DNA from: Eretmocerus hayati
Taxonomy: Eukaryota > Arthropoda > Insecta > Hymenoptera > Aphelinidae
Assembly (NCBI GenBank): GCA_029851415.1
Contig: CM056742.1
Coordinates: 86,294,748 to 86,358,747, forward strand
Direction: 5' to 3'
DNA length: 64,000 nucleotides
Shown here: positions 1 to 12,430 of the stretch, one piece after another
Layout of the letters: each line of letters begins with the position of its first letter
Numbering within the stretch: position 1 is the stretch's first letter
Translations under genes and position numbers: made by a program
Notes under the pieces: model-generated
What the model saw: the letters and a program-made list of their open reading frames with translations, nothing else
What the model was told of the DNA's origin: nothing
Database searches by the model: none

Positions 1-503
1 TCGGAGTTAGCTTGCCCAACTCGCAAGGATGACTCCCCGGGCCTAAGAATTGTGCATTCCATCCTATCTCAGCATATAAGACATATATCTGAAATTACAG
101 AAAAATCCCTGACCATCGACGAAAATCCTGGTCATACTAAAGGGAATGACTCAAGTATAACTTCGATTGAACTACGTTCGGCTCCACTCAGCTATGGATC
201 TATGCGTCAACCTGCTTCTCATAACTCTCTCCTGTATTGTTCTCTAACAAGATGCACTACCAAGGATCGACCCAAGTGGCCTACTTGCTGAGTAAATGTC
301 CCCATGTTGGACCGAAGACACGTGTGAGTCATCAGCTTTTGTATTGAAAATGATATATCCTCGTGCCTATAACCTCATACTTAGAGTGAATTCGTATCCC
401 ATCATCAATTGTTTCATACACAACACAAAGTTCATCTGAAGTGAATCTTTCATTCCATTAGTACAGGCACATGTCACGCATGCTTTTCCTCCATCAAGCT
501 CAC
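1..503 (-). other. Probable intron downstream of the Ddi1 exon; nothing else recognised
   Basis: This stretch follows a good splice donor (GTGAGC on the minus strand) that ends the Ddi1 exon. I searched it by eye for the next Ddi1 exon, which should continue the aspartic protease core just after the active site, and did not find it. That exon probably lies outside the window. Confidence 0.4.
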
Positions 504-758
504 CTGAATCTATGAAGGCTCTAACCGGGTGACTGTTCACTCTACAATTTATATACAACATCACTACGGTTCCGAATGTTTCCGGGTTGTATTCGATTGC
601 AGCTTCCATGTTTGCCTCAATATTCTTCTGGCGTATTTCTTCAGCGATCAATCTCTGAGCCTCGGCATCGAATGGATCGGCATTCATCATCTTCAATCTC
701 TGGCTCTGGCAGTTATTCCTGATTCTCATCTGTTCTCTTAGTGTGTCTGTGAACTTAC
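504..758 (-). CDS. Ddi1: DDI1 aspartyl protease homologue, single internal exon (partial gene)
   Basis: Ddi1 (rngo in Drosophila) is a ubiquitin-shuttle protein with a retroviral-like aspartyl protease domain that processes ubiquitylated substrates at the proteasome. The exon, inside a longer open frame at 367-783, encodes the conserved linker before the protease ([19 protein letters not shown]), then [13 protein letters not shown] and AFIDSG. The last contains the catalytic Asp of the D-S-G active site (codon at 510-508). The frame then becomes unrelated exactly at CAG|GTGAGC, a canonical donor, so residues encoded at 503-367 are read-through. An acceptor (CTGTCCCCAG) precedes base 758, giving a 255-bp exon with phase-1 boundaries on both sides. 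The ubiquitin-like N-terminus and the rest of the protease were not found in the window. It could be one exon of a live gene or an isolated fragment; intact splice signals favour the former. Confidence 0.72.
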
Positions 759-2651
759 CTGGGGACAGAGATGATGGATTCATTCACTTGATCCGGTGAT
801 CGAACGATATTACGAGATGGATTTGGCAGGAGTACTTGGGCAACCGGAGGGAAACTGCAACCTAGGGCAACCGATAAGGTGGCTTCTGGGTATCAACTTA
901 TCTCGCTGGTCGATGGGATTGCAGAGAGTCGTTGCGAAATGCTATCCCATCTCGTAGAGTCGCCAGTATTTTAGGCGTCGTCATCAATGCTAATCGATGG
1001 CTCGGGTTCTCATCCCGAGGGTATTCCTAATGTATTTATCTCATGCTCCGACTGATTCGAAAATTGCAATGTCTGCAATTTCCGGGTGATTTTAAAAGTT
1101 TTAGAAATAAGAATTTTCAGTCAGCCACTTGCGCAGATGGCCATCAGATCAGTCGTGTGAGTAAAATCATATATGTTAGTAGTTGTAGATACTACTACTA
1201 ATACCCACATGCATTAACGCTGTGTATTCACCAACGTGCTCATATAGCTTCAAATCAATCGCTTTCGCACGCTTATGAGATGATATATACATCCAAATAT
1301 ATAGGTAGTAGCATACCCCTTCTGTACCGATAATTCATCGGTATGCTAATACTATTAATCGACCGATCAATATCGGTTAGCGTAAATTCATTTCATTGTG
1401 TGCACAAGATCGCGTGTCTATGTGGTCGATGGGTTCGAGCCGCCAAATTTGGTCTCGAAGTGGGGATCTGGCCGCTCGAGGCAATATCTACAGCTGCACG
1501 GACGAGAATTGCTCTTCCGGGTAGAACCAGTAGCTTCGATTTGATATATACCTAAAAACACGCCAGTATCGGCGAGCACCAGGTCTCCCCGAGACGCAAA
1601 GTAAGTGTAACAAACGAATGCTATCCCAGTAGGTCCGCCCCGACGAGCACGCGGGATAAGGTGATCGCGACCCTGTCTGGATCGGAATAATCGTCAACCT
1701 GGTGACGATTATGATTCAGTACGGGACATGGAAATTTCATAACCGTCATACGTGGGCAAACTAAATGCATCAGATTCGATTGGAAGAGTCAGGCTAATCG
1801 TCTCTATACCCAGGATGGGGGATAGACTCACGTGAAGCCGACATAGCGCAGTGATCTGATCCCGGTTCGGTCCCTTGGAGGATTTTCTCATTAATTTGGT
1901 TCGCGATCCCGCGTTTTTGACCAACATGCATAAAATCTGTTCGTTCGGCCCACTAATCGCGAAATCAGAATCATTTGTGCCCTTAAATACCCGGCACACG
2001 CGAGTAGGATTCATTGTTGCAAAAATTAAGAATTAATGCGTATTGATTGAAATATGCTACAGACAAGCGTATTCAAAATGACGGATCGAAGGCGAGAGTC
2101 ACGTCTTCGATAATTCAAGGCTCAAGAGTAATTTCACTGGAATGGTAAGTCAGAAAATTCGATGTACACGGATGAGCTCGTGGTATTGAATTGTATGGAA
2201 TCATAAAGTTCACAAGATCCTTCAAATCATTATATTATCTCGAATGAATTCCATTCAAGTAAACAACTCAACTTTTCATGAGAAAATACCCAATATTCAA
2301 ATTCCCAGAATATATTTTCCGATATTTCCAGGCCCTCCCTTGGAATCGAGTTTTCATACATAGAGCCACCTATATACATGGAAGATGCACCATTCTAAGT
2401 AGTTTTCGCATGAGAATAACTTTTATTGCACCAGCTATCGTAAATACTTGCATGATTCACTTAGCTGTCGATTTAATAAAAATCGATCTCCAATCGATCA
2501 AATACTTCTCTGGCAACGGCGTTATTCTGTTTCACGATGTCGTCCAGTGAAAGACTCGATTAGCGACAATTTAAGGTATGACTCTGGTGGTTTCAAAAAT
2601 CTTTTTATCTTGGAAGCTATGACTTCCATACTTACTCAGCATCAAGACCTA
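759..2651. other. No recognised gene
   Basis: The short frames here (up to about 100 codons) have no recognisable motifs. I looked for the upstream Ddi1 exons on the minus strand and did not see them; this is probably intron or intergenic DNA. Confidence 0.4.
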
Positions 2652-2887
2652 CAGGCAGAACCCGGTATTTGCGGTAGATACGGTAACAGAAAAGACCGCG
2701 AATACCGAAATCGCGAATACGGGAGGATTGCTCTTATGGGAATTAAGGAGTTGGGTAATTGGCAGTTACCCAAGACGCAAATTTTTTTCATAAATAGTGA
2801 TAAATCTCAATTGTTTACTGAAAAATTAGAACCGTACATATAAAATGAAGACCATATGAATAGTCTTCTACGAAACAATGTACAAAT

Positions 2888-5252
2888 TCATAAAATACGA
2901 TGTAAATTATGATTTTTCAGAAAAAACTTGGTTATTTGGGTTTGCTTGGTTCGGCGGAGAAGATCAGAATGTAAACTTTTGTAACACTCCAATGCAGATT
3001 CAATATTCATCTTGAACTGAAGACCCCTGGTCATAATTGGATCATAATTCAGCAAATCTTCAACTGCATTTTGTATCGATGTTATCACTTTCAAAAGAAT
3101 TTGAGTGGTGAGAACAGGCTCAGGTTGATCAGATTCTGGCGCTTCCGGGGGTGCGTCTAGAATTCCTTCGATTTCTTCTGGAGCTAAGTTTGTATACTGA
3201 TCTGATACTATTATTTCCAATAGTTCTGATTCATGTGCGTCAGAGAATCACTCCCCTCCAACATCTCTCGCTGCACTCAAAGTTTGCTGAACTATTTCCG
3301 AGTATTCTGGCTCGCTATTTTCAAGTGACGCGACGAACTCTGGTAGCAACTTCTTCCAAGACAAGTTGAGTGTAGAATCATTAACTTTCTTCTAGCTTTC
3401 CCCAACAATAGCGATCGAATGAGATATATTGAAACCTTTCTAGAAGCTGCGCACTGCGTTCTTAGAATCAATGTCAGCAGCTGCACTATCATTTATTACG
3501 CTTAACATGATCCTCATAACTTGCCTCAGATAATGAGCTTTAAATGTAGCGATCACATTTTGATCCATAGGCTGTATCAGCGGTGTTGTATTAGGTGGCA
3601 GGAGCATGATGTCGATATTTGGATGCAAGTTGTGTAGAGTATCGGAGTGAGAAGGTGCATTGTCCATTAGCAAGAGAAAATTGAATACAATGTTTTACTT
3701 CGTTGAAAACTCTTTTACCTCTGGAACGAAAGACTGAACGAACCATTCTTCAAAAATTTTCTTTGTAACTCACGCTGTTTTAACTGATCGCCACAATACG
3801 GTTAGAGGCTCTTTCCTCTTGCCAATGAGTGCCTTGGGAGTTTCGGATCGATAAACCAGCATAGGTTCGCATCGGAAAGTGCCCAAAATTGATTTCACAC
3901 GTGAACAATACATGTCATTACAATCCAATGTAATTCAATAAAACTTTATGTACCTGAAGCATTAGCACAGGATAGAAGCGTGTATCGGTCCTCTGATGCT
4001 TTGAATCGAGCAGCTACTTTTTCTTCGCTCATCAAATAAGTCCGACTAGGCATTTTTCCCCAATAGAGTCCGGTCTCATTTAATTCAATAACTGATAAAA
4101 CAATTCAATACCTGATGTGACATGTAACCTTTCTCTCGAATAATGCTCCTCAGATATGGAGGAAATTCTCGTGCTGCTTCATGATCGGCCGACGCCCTTT
4201 CGCCGAAAAATGCAATGCTGCGCAGGGAAAACCTTGCTTTGAAACGGTTAAACCATCCTGGACTCGCTGCAAAGGTACTTTTTGGATCGGGATTGCAACT
4301 TTTCCCCCTAAAATACTCATAGAGAACAAGGGCTCTCTCAGATATTGCAGTTACACTCAGAGGCACTTTTTTATGTATCATATCTTGGATCCAAATTTTG
4401 AGGAGGTTTTCCATTCGCTCTATATCTCCTGGATGCTTACTTTTCTGGATGATGCATGCGATCCTAATGATTCTGCACTTTCTCTAATCTTCTTCTTATT
4501 GTCACGAATTCATCTGATTGTCGACTCATTCCCTGACTAAAATGAAAGAGTCTTAAGAAGAGTCTTTTGGAAGACTCTTTAAAAGTCTTCCGAAGTGTTT
4601 TATTATAGACAGTCAGTAAATGAGACTCATGGTCGATAAGACTCTTGTGGAAAAAGACTCATGCGATTGTTCCACTGTAATTTTCTCAACTTGTTTTGGG
4701 ATAATTTTCCGGTGCTTTTCTGGAAGGATGGTGAGCATGCGAACTGTAAAAAGAGCTCGTTGGATGAAATGTCGAATCAACTTCGTTTAGAGGCTATGAA
4801 GAAAATCTCCGCATTGATTCTTTGTAATCCGTGATTAATAGAAAAATTTCAATCGAAGGGAATAACTACTGAAAACTAGTTCTGAAAACTTTGCGAATGT
4901 TCTATCTCAATAATATATGAATAATACACATTCAGCTCAACAACTGAATTGGGAAAGCCCTGGATGATCCCATGAGTCTCATCCACTGACTCTCTATAAT
5001 GAAACACTCCGGAAGACTCTTTTAAAGAGTCCTTTAAAAGACTATTTTATTTTAGTCAGGGACGCCCTACCTTCTCGCTAAGATACCAACTTTTCCTCCA
5101 GATTTCAACAAATTCAATATGTTCAACTTCTCCGCTGAATTCAATACTTGTTTTTGTTTCTCCTTCTTAGTTTTCTCTAATGATCTATCACTTTTCGGGG
5201 CTATGATGAATTTTGGAAAAGTTGTTACAATTTGATAACCCCAAATAACCAA
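2888..5252 (-). pseudogene. Tigger-type transposase, broken by stops, frameshifts and a MITE
   Basis: Read from 5252 downward, the pieces are: an N-terminal pogo-like HTH (SAEKLNILNLLKSGGKVG, 5067-5252); after the MITE, ESTIR and IRDNKKKIRES; the CENP-B-type HTH at 4085-4414 (MENLLKIWIQDMIHKK, then GWFNRFKARF and ASADHEAAREFP); the first catalytic region at about 4085-3960 (NETGLYWGKMPSRTYLMSEE, then RFKASEDRYTLLSCANAS); the second catalytic region at 3440-3673 (MDNAPSHSDTLHNLHPNI, LLPPNTTPLIQPMDQNVIA); and the C-terminal tail at 2888-3220. The usual first catalytic Asp of the DETGL motif is Asn. There are in-frame stops, for example just before the MITE, and an unexplained insert of about 65 bp near 3895-3960. 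It encodes no functional enzyme. Confidence 0.85.
4530..5062. mobile_element. MITE nested in the Tigger transposase
   Basis: A 533-bp insertion has imperfect inverted repeats of about 95 bp. The left arm starts TCCCTGACTAAAAT (4530) and the right arm ends ATTTTAGTCAGGGA (5062). Both arms carry AAGACTCTTT motifs, then an ATTATAGA..GTCAGT stretch, then ATGAGACTCATGG. It has no coding capacity. It splits the Tigger HTH, because the homology resumes on the other side within a few codons. I see no clear target-site duplication, so the superfamily is unassigned. Confidence 0.75.
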
Positions 5253-5507
5253 AACAATCTAGGGAATAATGTCAACAGACTGGGGAGATGTCAACAAAAT
5301 GAATAGACTGAAGGTTGGCATATCATGCGATGAGTGTGAATCAGTGTGACGATTATGGTTCGTAAAAATTCTGAGCTTTCGAACAATGTTACAAACATCA
5401 TTGAGATTGAGACCGCGAATATGGGATAGGAAAATCGCAAATAATGGATATTGGGCTCACTTTGAATGACCGCGAATACGGAACGCGCGGATAGCGGGTT
5501 CTACCTG

Positions 5508-5855
5508 TTTATAAAAAATGAACTTTGAGTGATTTCCAGCTCATTCAGTCTAGTTATGCTCGACTAATCCATATTTAGTCATTTTGAATCAAGCAACATC
5601 ATAGTTACAAGAAATTTCTTGTGCGCAATCAGTTATCGAGTAGAGAGATGGCCTTTTTTTCATATAGTACACAGAATATCCAACAGAAGTCACTTATTCC
5701 GCTAGCAACACAATGTTTTCCATGTTGTTGGCAAGCAATTATTTTCACGCTAGAATTTCAAGCCTAAAATACAATGAAAAATACCCATTCTATTGAACCC
5801 AAGTTCTGGACATATTGTCAGGGTTGTCAATCCTTCTAGCAGAATAAGTATCTCC
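5508..5855. other. No recognised feature
   Basis: AT-rich sequence between the Tigger right end and the first LTR. I see no motifs or convincing frames. Confidence 0.4.
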
Positions 5856-6606
5856 TGTGACGGTATTTAGGACCATCTGATCCGATAAATGCATCTCAGC
5901 TGAGTGCAATGCAAAAGTGCAGTTCGGACGCAAGAGACTCTTATAGTCTTCTCTTATAGTGGGAAATATACGATGGGGGTAGGCATGCGTACCGCATGGC
6001 GACGGCGGCTAACTCGACTTTGAGCGATCACGCATTCTAATATACTCATATCAAAGACGAGGAGGGGCATTCTCAAATGACAAGGCCGGCAGTTAAGTTG
6101 AAAAGTAAAAAGGGTTGAGTTTATTCAGGGAAATATTACAGGAAAAGCGCATTCGAGCGCTCGCGCATCGGGTGTATTCGAAACGCGAGAGAGAGCTGCA
6201 CACATGGTGAAAGAGAGAGATATATACTCTAGCGGGGACTTACACATCCGCACGCTCGCTACACCGGGCCGCTGCTCTGGGGATGACGCACGCCTGGAGT
6301 CGACTCCGCTACAGCTTGCTTAGCCTCGACGGGGACCTGGATGCGTGCTCGCAGTTATCGGGTGACAGGATGTCTCGTCCACTGCAGGCCCTGCGTATGT
6401 GGTCGGGAACATCCTGGGCACGCGCGACGCGGGATGCTTCGACACGAACACCTGTCAACGCGCGAGGTGTGTCACGTTAGACGACCGGAACAAGTCTCCT
6501 TTCGCTCGCAAATATCGCGCGCGAGGTAATGATGGATTGGCGATATTTTGGGGGAAACCCAGTGGCGATCGCGCTATCTCTCCCTCTTCCATACTTATTG
6601 TGTGGT

Positions 6607-6690
<84 letters not shown>

Positions 6691-6781
6691 TAATCGCTTC
6701 GACACCTGTAACATCTAGATCATTGTAATACAGAATTATAATATATAGCGCTGACAGAGCGATGGGACTATTCCCGTCACA
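5856..6781 (-). repeat. 3' LTR of the 11-kb element
   Basis: The sequence starts TGTGACGGTATTTAGG and ends TTCCCGTCACA. It aligns along its whole length with 16050-16963, with a few percent differences by eye. It lacks a 73-bp segment found in the other copy (around 16183-16256) and carries a long TC microsatellite that the other copy lacks. Short frames inside both copies are shadows. Confidence 0.8.
6611..6683. repeat. (TC)n microsatellite, 73 bp
   Basis: An uninterrupted TC run inside the 3' LTR. The sister LTR has only GACTCTCTCTGTG at the same place, so the expansion happened after the two LTRs were made. Confidence 0.95.
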
Positions 6782-6793
6782 TACCCTCCCCCC
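6782..6793 (-). promoter_or_regulatory. Polypurine tract next to the 3' LTR
   Basis: On the minus strand the sequence reads GGGGGGAGGGTA immediately before TGTGACGG, the LTR start. This is where plus-strand DNA synthesis of an LTR retrotransposon begins. Confidence 0.7.
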
Positions 6794-8039
6794 AGACGCT
6801 GGTAGCCAAAGTGTACCAGCTCGAGGGGAATCTCTCTCTGAGGCAAATACGGCACAAAAAAGGGGAAATAATAGTCATTGGATGATCTAGATGCTTCAAA
6901 AAGAAATGCAAGCAACCATATCAGCAAAAGGAATTGGTCAAACAAAGGGACTCAGTAATCCACAGATATGGGCTTGTCGCATGAAGGGAAAATTGATGGC
7001 TCAATGCCTCAAAGCGTCAGGGCATAATGCTGCTAAACATTAGAGAAAACAATGACATTTGATTCTGTTCAGAATGAACAATCACATGTAGTATCAAAAA
7101 TGAGAACATCAGCTGCGACAATCTCTCACTATGATCGATTTGTCACGCAGCTCAGAAAAACTATGTACAAACATTCTTCATCATTATTGGGAGGATCATG
7201 AAACTATAATTTTCTGTAACTATTCCTAGGGATGAAGAAATGAAAATTAATCATCATAGATTCGCGCACGCGTGCCATACGGGTTGCTCTCTCTCACGTT
7301 GTACAATTGAACGAATATCAAGAACACCTGCGATAGCGCATTCGAAAGAAGAGTAAAGAGGAACGAAATTTTCCTAATGTACAAGATCGAATAATACAAA
7401 AAAATACAATTTGGTGACGGAGCTCGCGGATTGACTCAATCTCCTAAACGCACCTACAAGCTCACACGAGCGTCTCGTTGCAGTAATGGTGCTCGCGTGT
7501 TTTCCGTTGCGGATAATATCACTCTTGCTCTCCCCCATGGGGATGTCATTTATTACATCAGATTCTACGATGCATTTGTAGTTTTGAATCATTGGATACG
7601 CAATTCCGCGGCACGCTCCCGCACACACATTCAATGCATACAACTCGCCTTGACGAAACTCGAGACGGGTGAATATCGCCCACGTCTTCTTCTTGCAGCA
7701 TCCGTCCGGGTACATCATTATTGAAAGATGGTAGAAATAATTTGAGGTTGTCAGTGGTGAAGTAAGCCGTTAAGGTGTTTGATCGTCGGGCATCTTTCCT
7801 TAGCGATGAAAAAGTCCCGCGGTACGCCCAATCTCGACCAATGGTTGATCATGCCATTGAGGAATAATTTTCCACAATTAAGATTTAGTATCGCTGTTCT
7901 GAACAGAGCCCGCGATCCACTACACCCTTGCGTGTCATCGCAAAAGTGCAACGCTCACCGTCGCGACTGTCAAGACTTACACCAGCAACATAGAGAGTCA
8001 ATTTGGACAGAAAAAAAAAGATTCATTCGACACACATCT
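6794..8039. other. Interior of the old LTR element, unrecognised
   Basis: There are adjacent minus-strand frames at 7374-7718 (114 codons, several Cys) and 7751-7951 (66 codons, RALFRTAILNLNCGKLF). Their position near the 3' end of a minus-strand retroelement is where an accessory or env frame would sit. I see no diagnostic motif and do not assign them. Confidence 0.3.
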
Positions 8040-8515
8040 ATGATGGAATTTCTCTCAGCTCAAGCTCTCCAACTGAATTTGACGAGCACGAATGATGTGA
8101 ATTGTTTCGACACTGTATCAGCGATTAATGGAACTTCAAAGCTCACATTGCATAACCTCGTCAGGAGGCAGTCTCCCTGGCAGTTGATAAACCGATCCGA
8201 TACCGGATCAACCCCTACGATTGGCTATTCTATAGTGTGAAACGCTCCTTCATTCATGGCAATGAGACATCATCTCAAATTGCGTGACCTCAACTAAGAG
8301 CAGTTTCTATGGCAGTGTAGGAACCAGTCGAATTATGGATCAACCCCCGCTAATAGCTGTCACAACAACTTCTTTCAGCTCAAACTTTCATACTGAGTCT
8401 GATGAGCATGGATAGAGTACATCACTCCAATATCCATGGCGGTAAGACGTAACATAATGCTCACTATGTGTAACCTCATTTGAGAGTGGTCTCTCTGGCA
8501 GTACAGAGACAAATG
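8040..8515. repeat. Diverged tandem duplications
   Basis: Motifs recur in order with drift: CAGCTCAAGCTCTCC (8054) and CAGCTCAAACTTTC (8376); GGATCAACCCCTACG (about 8206) and GGATCAACCCCCGCT (about 8338); TAACCTC..GGCAGT at about 8153, 8285 and 8471. Spacings are 132 to 322 bp, so units are rearranged rather than strictly periodic. Confidence 0.5.
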
Positions 8516-11500
8516 CAGTAACGACTACTGCCGTAGGTTATCACCATATATTGGAAAAATTTGATCTTCATCGCGTATGCGCACTGCAAAGCGATACGGT
8601 ATCAAGATCGCCACTACGGATTCAAGAACATACCTAAACCAGCGATCGAAACCGAAAAAATACTACATGTCGAGGACAAAACTTTGAAAATTCACAACCC
8701 AAAGCTTGACTAGTGGATCCAAATCATAAATCATGGGGTAGCTACTTCCGTGCTCTGACTCAATGCGAAGAACGCGTCGTAATAGGTGAAATCTTCCAGG
8801 TGGTTGTACAACAACCATCAGACTTGACTTTTACTGAGAAAACTTGCAGAATCATTCACGGATCAAGCACGATTCTTGTCAACCATGAATTTATCAGTGC
8901 TTATAAGTTTGTGTCAATTCAGAATTTCCCTTCAATCCGAGTATCCAATTCTAGACTGCACCCTGCTGGCGCATCCTCCCATTGTAGAACCTATAATGTT
9001 CCTTGAGCACGATACCAATGGGCAAGATACTGATGATCTCTAAGCCCAGGTCAATCCGTGGCCGTTGACGTCAAACAACTTAAACTCCAACAAGAGTGAC
9101 TTTTCTCCATGGAAAAATTGGTCCAAAATTGATGAGCGTAAGCGCATAATACGCAAATTTAACGATTCCACCGCGAGAGATCACGGATCTGACATGGTAA
9201 TAGATGAGAAAGGGTTTGGACAAGTATCTCACATTCACGAACATACTGCTGGAACAGGCCCCAGAAACTTGAAAACTGGAGTTGAGAGTAATTCAGGAGA
9301 AAGATCCTCAAACTACTACAGATTCCACTAGGAATTAAACTCTGTATCCCTGTCAGCTAGAGATTAACTCATCTTCACAGATAACTGGATGTCAACTCGT
9401 TCGCACACTGCGGAACGTGGAAAAATTTATGGTGAGAGTATCAAGATTACAAACGTTTGATAACAACTCACACACGAGAATCATTGTCAGTTCACATTGA
9501 CTATGGTTGGGATCACTAACTTTCTGATCGCTTGCGATGACCGAGGATCGTCTCCAAAAATGGCAAAACGATCAGCGATCGATGATAAAAGTTCCAAATC
9601 GAAGTTGGGAGCTCACATCGTCGTGATTCGAACGGCGAGTAGCTGCGCAGAATTCGCTCCGTATTACCCTCCTTCAAACATCTAAGATACAATAAAGGAA
9701 CTTCTCCAAAGACGTCTCTGGAGGATCTAGGGTAGACACCCTCCCCCCAGACTTCGTCTGGAATCTGAAAGTACGAATATCATGTGACTTGCGAAAGAGA
9801 TAATTTGCATTCACTAAAGTGTGCGTACTCGCGTTCAGCACCAAAGATTGGTCATTAGGAGAGAAATATTGCTCACTTTGCGACTGAGCTTAAATCATGA
9901 ATTCACTTGAGTCTACAGAAAATGTACGTGAAGCGTCAGTATCAAACTGATTTTCATACTCCTGACCCGTATTTGGAGGACGAGCGTGAGATTGGGTTCC
10001 ACGGTGACAATGTCCGTATGAGAACCTAGCTATACCTGCGGAAAATCTCAAAAAATGCCTCTAAAAATATCAACGGATTCAATTTTTGCGGCCGAAGCCA
10101 TTTCTGAGACACTAGCGCCATGGCTTGCGGAACCCATGTTCGAAGTTTCTGTCAGAAAGACAAATTTTGTACTTGGGTGAGAGCTACGTACAGGATTCAT
10201 TTATCGAGGGACTTGATGCAATCGGATTCTGGGACCACGCCCGATTTACAGTATGATATCCAAGCGAATCAATCCTAGCCCCCGGCCCTTGAACCGTATG
10301 ATCCTATATAGATCAAATCTAATTAAGAAAGATCACGCGTTCTGAAAGCGTTATGCGCATCTTCAGAGTGGCGCAATCTAATCATCAGTGGTGTTGTGTC
10401 CTTGAAGTCCGAAACTGTTTGCAGGGTCTCAAGTTTCACTTTCGAACGAGTGTTCGAATCAACTACTTCGATCTCTTTAATGATACATTCAAAACCATTC
10501 CTTCTGTACTCGCCGCGTAATCTAACAACATCTCTATTGAGTTTTTCAAAATATGTACCAAATTCCTTCAATTCAAGATCTTCTGAAACAGGTTGCAGGT
10601 CTGCTTGAGTTCTATCTCCAAGTTGATTTTGGATTTGTTACTCGTAGCCTAGTGAAAAATCTGCATGAGTCGCCATTTTACAAAAAATAGATACATCCCT
10701 GACTGATATCCACTAACGCGGTGCAGCAATATGCATCTGCTCACTTCAGCCAAAATATTAAATGAGCGCTGTCACATAGCACAAGAAATTTCCATTTAAT
10801 ATATAATCAGGATTCGCATATAAGCGCTGCTCTCAGTTTTGCATTTCGTTCATTCGAAAATGAAATTTCAATCCGGAGAAATTCAAGAATGGAATCTGTA
10901 AAAATTTCTGAGAAATTTCAAAGTTCAAGAATTACTAGAAAACTCAGCAAAATCTACTCGAAAGTAAGCTGAGAGCCCAATTCTATTCTATTTTGGCTCA
11001 AGTGTGCGTCGTTTACTTATAATAGCGCAAAATCACGAGAGGATATTTTATTTGGAGTTGTAACGCGACCTAGCTAGCTTAAAAGATAGTCTGTGCACTA
11101 GCAGACAACAAAAAATATAATCCAGAACTGTCCCAAAAATTGTAGGAATTCCATGTGAAAATTGAAGAGCGCATTGCGCATGGACTGGTACGTCAAATAT
11201 CTGAAACCCTAGCCCGGAAGCTGAAGAAATCAAAATGCGAGGACAGGATGAGCAAATATTCAACATTCTATCACACCAACACTCTGCACACTGATCATAC
11301 ATCATAGCAAATTATTTTTGCAGATTACTACAAAATTTCAAGTATCTGCATTTTGCAGTGATACAAAAAATTCCAGTTTGAAAAGTGCAATTTTGAAACT
11401 AAACGCAATATTTCAACTTCATTTCGCATCATTTTCGCAAAATTATTAGTAAAACGCGATGCTAATGCGAGTGCGCTGCACGGTCTGGCGATCTGTAACG

Positions 11501-11689
11501 TTAATCGATTTTTCCGCGATTTGGAGAAAATTTAATTGAGAAAATTCTATCATGACTCCAGAATTTTCCGAAGAATTTTCCGGTTTTTCCACATTGGAAA
11601 GTCGCTATGCATAAGAGAATGCATGTGAAAGAAATGAGGAAATTTTCACGACGATCGCGATTATACCAAAGTCACAAAGACGCTGTACC
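8516..11689. other. Interior of the old LTR element, no gene recognised
   Basis: Plus-strand frames at 8713-9006 (97 codons) and 9065-9331 (88 codons) and a minus-strand frame at 10323-10571 (82 codons) have no family I can name. A second polypurine-like tract (GTCTGGGGGGAGGGTG on the minus strand, about 9738-9753) resembles the PPT at 6782 but has no matching LTR start. Confidence 0.35.
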
Positions 11690-12110
11690 ATGTTCCGCAT
11701 TCGGAGACCTGAATGCCCTGTAGTCGATATATACCTATATACACACATACACCAACCCACTATTGCATTCCGCACTCTCGCGTCGACGCATTTTCAAATG
11801 CATGATTTTTCCGATTTGATACTCTGCTCGCATGTAGATATATTATCCACGCACTTGAGCTTGATACGGGCTGTCGAATATGAAATCACAGCACGAGCGT
11901 GGAAGGAGCTTGCAGCGTCACAGCTGATCCAAGCGCAATCGATGAAAATATATATGTCTACACCGCTTCGTCTTCCACGTTGATTTCAAACCGATCATCT
12001 AAACGATGAATGATCACGCGATCAGCACACCAGCGATATCGCATCACTCGCCTTGATTAATATAGGATGTTGCCTACGCACACCAGTGCAGACGATATCT
12101 CCCCCTAATA
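11690..12110 (-). repeat. Diverged LTR-like segment related to 15470-15900
   Basis: It shares with the LTR candidate at 15393-15979, in the same order, CTGCTCGCATGT, then CACTTGAGC, then CGTTGAT(T/C)TCAAAC. On the minus strand a purine run TTAGGGGGAGATA lies just above it (about 12092-12104). That suggests the 3' LTR and PPT of the second, nested retroelement. Ends are not resolved. Confidence 0.3.
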
Positions 12111-12119
12111 TATAGTAGT

Positions 12120-12430
12120 AAGAATGAGATTCCTCTGAATTCCCCTGAATTCCTCTGAATTCCCTTGAACTCCCCTGAATTCCCTTGACTGCCTTGAATG
12201 CCCAGGAGGGCCCCTGAGGGTCTGTGAGGTCCTTCGAGGTCCCTTGAGGGCCCCCGAGGGCCCCTGAGGGCCCCAAGTGCCTCTGACCAAATAACCTAAA
12301 TTACGTTCCATATTTACCTTAGGGGCTGAGAGATTCCCCTGAGATCCCCTGAGGGCCTGTGAGGGCCTCCGAGGGCCTCCGAGGGCCCCTGAGGGCCCGT
12401 CAATTTTTCTGAGCCCCTGCAGGTCCCTTA
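12120..12430. repeat. Minisatellite of 10-11 bp units
   Basis: The first part repeats GAATTCCCCT; the later part repeats GAGGGCCCCT or CTGAGGGCCC. Minus-strand frames across it read as Gly/Pro/Gln-rich collagen-like peptide only because of the repeat and are not genes. Confidence 0.85.

Larger units (their letters stand above)
2652..5507 (-). mobile_element. Tigger/pogo-like DNA transposon (decayed, with nested MITE)
   Basis: The terminal inverted repeats are visible. The left end reads CAGGCAGAACCCGGTATTTG at 2652. The right end, reverse-complemented, reads CAGGTAGAACCCGCTATCCG and ends at 5507. Both match the CAGG/CAGT-type ends of Tigger elements. The left flank is TA, the target duplication expected of the Tc1/mariner-pogo superfamily; the right flank is TT, presumably mutated. 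Inside, minus-strand fragments of a CENP-B/Tigger transposase lie in the correct order. A 533-bp MITE interrupts the transposase, so about 2.3 kb is Tigger proper. The element cannot move by itself. Confidence 0.82.

Noticed and set aside
8713..9331. Possible envelope-like frames on the plus strand
   Set aside because: Cys and Asn placement was suggestive, but there is no consistent motif and the strand is opposite to the enclosing retroelement.
9732..9753. Second polypurine tract and 3' LTR start
   Set aside because: The purine run resembles the PPT at 6782, but what follows (TGTCTACCC) matches no LTR end in the window.
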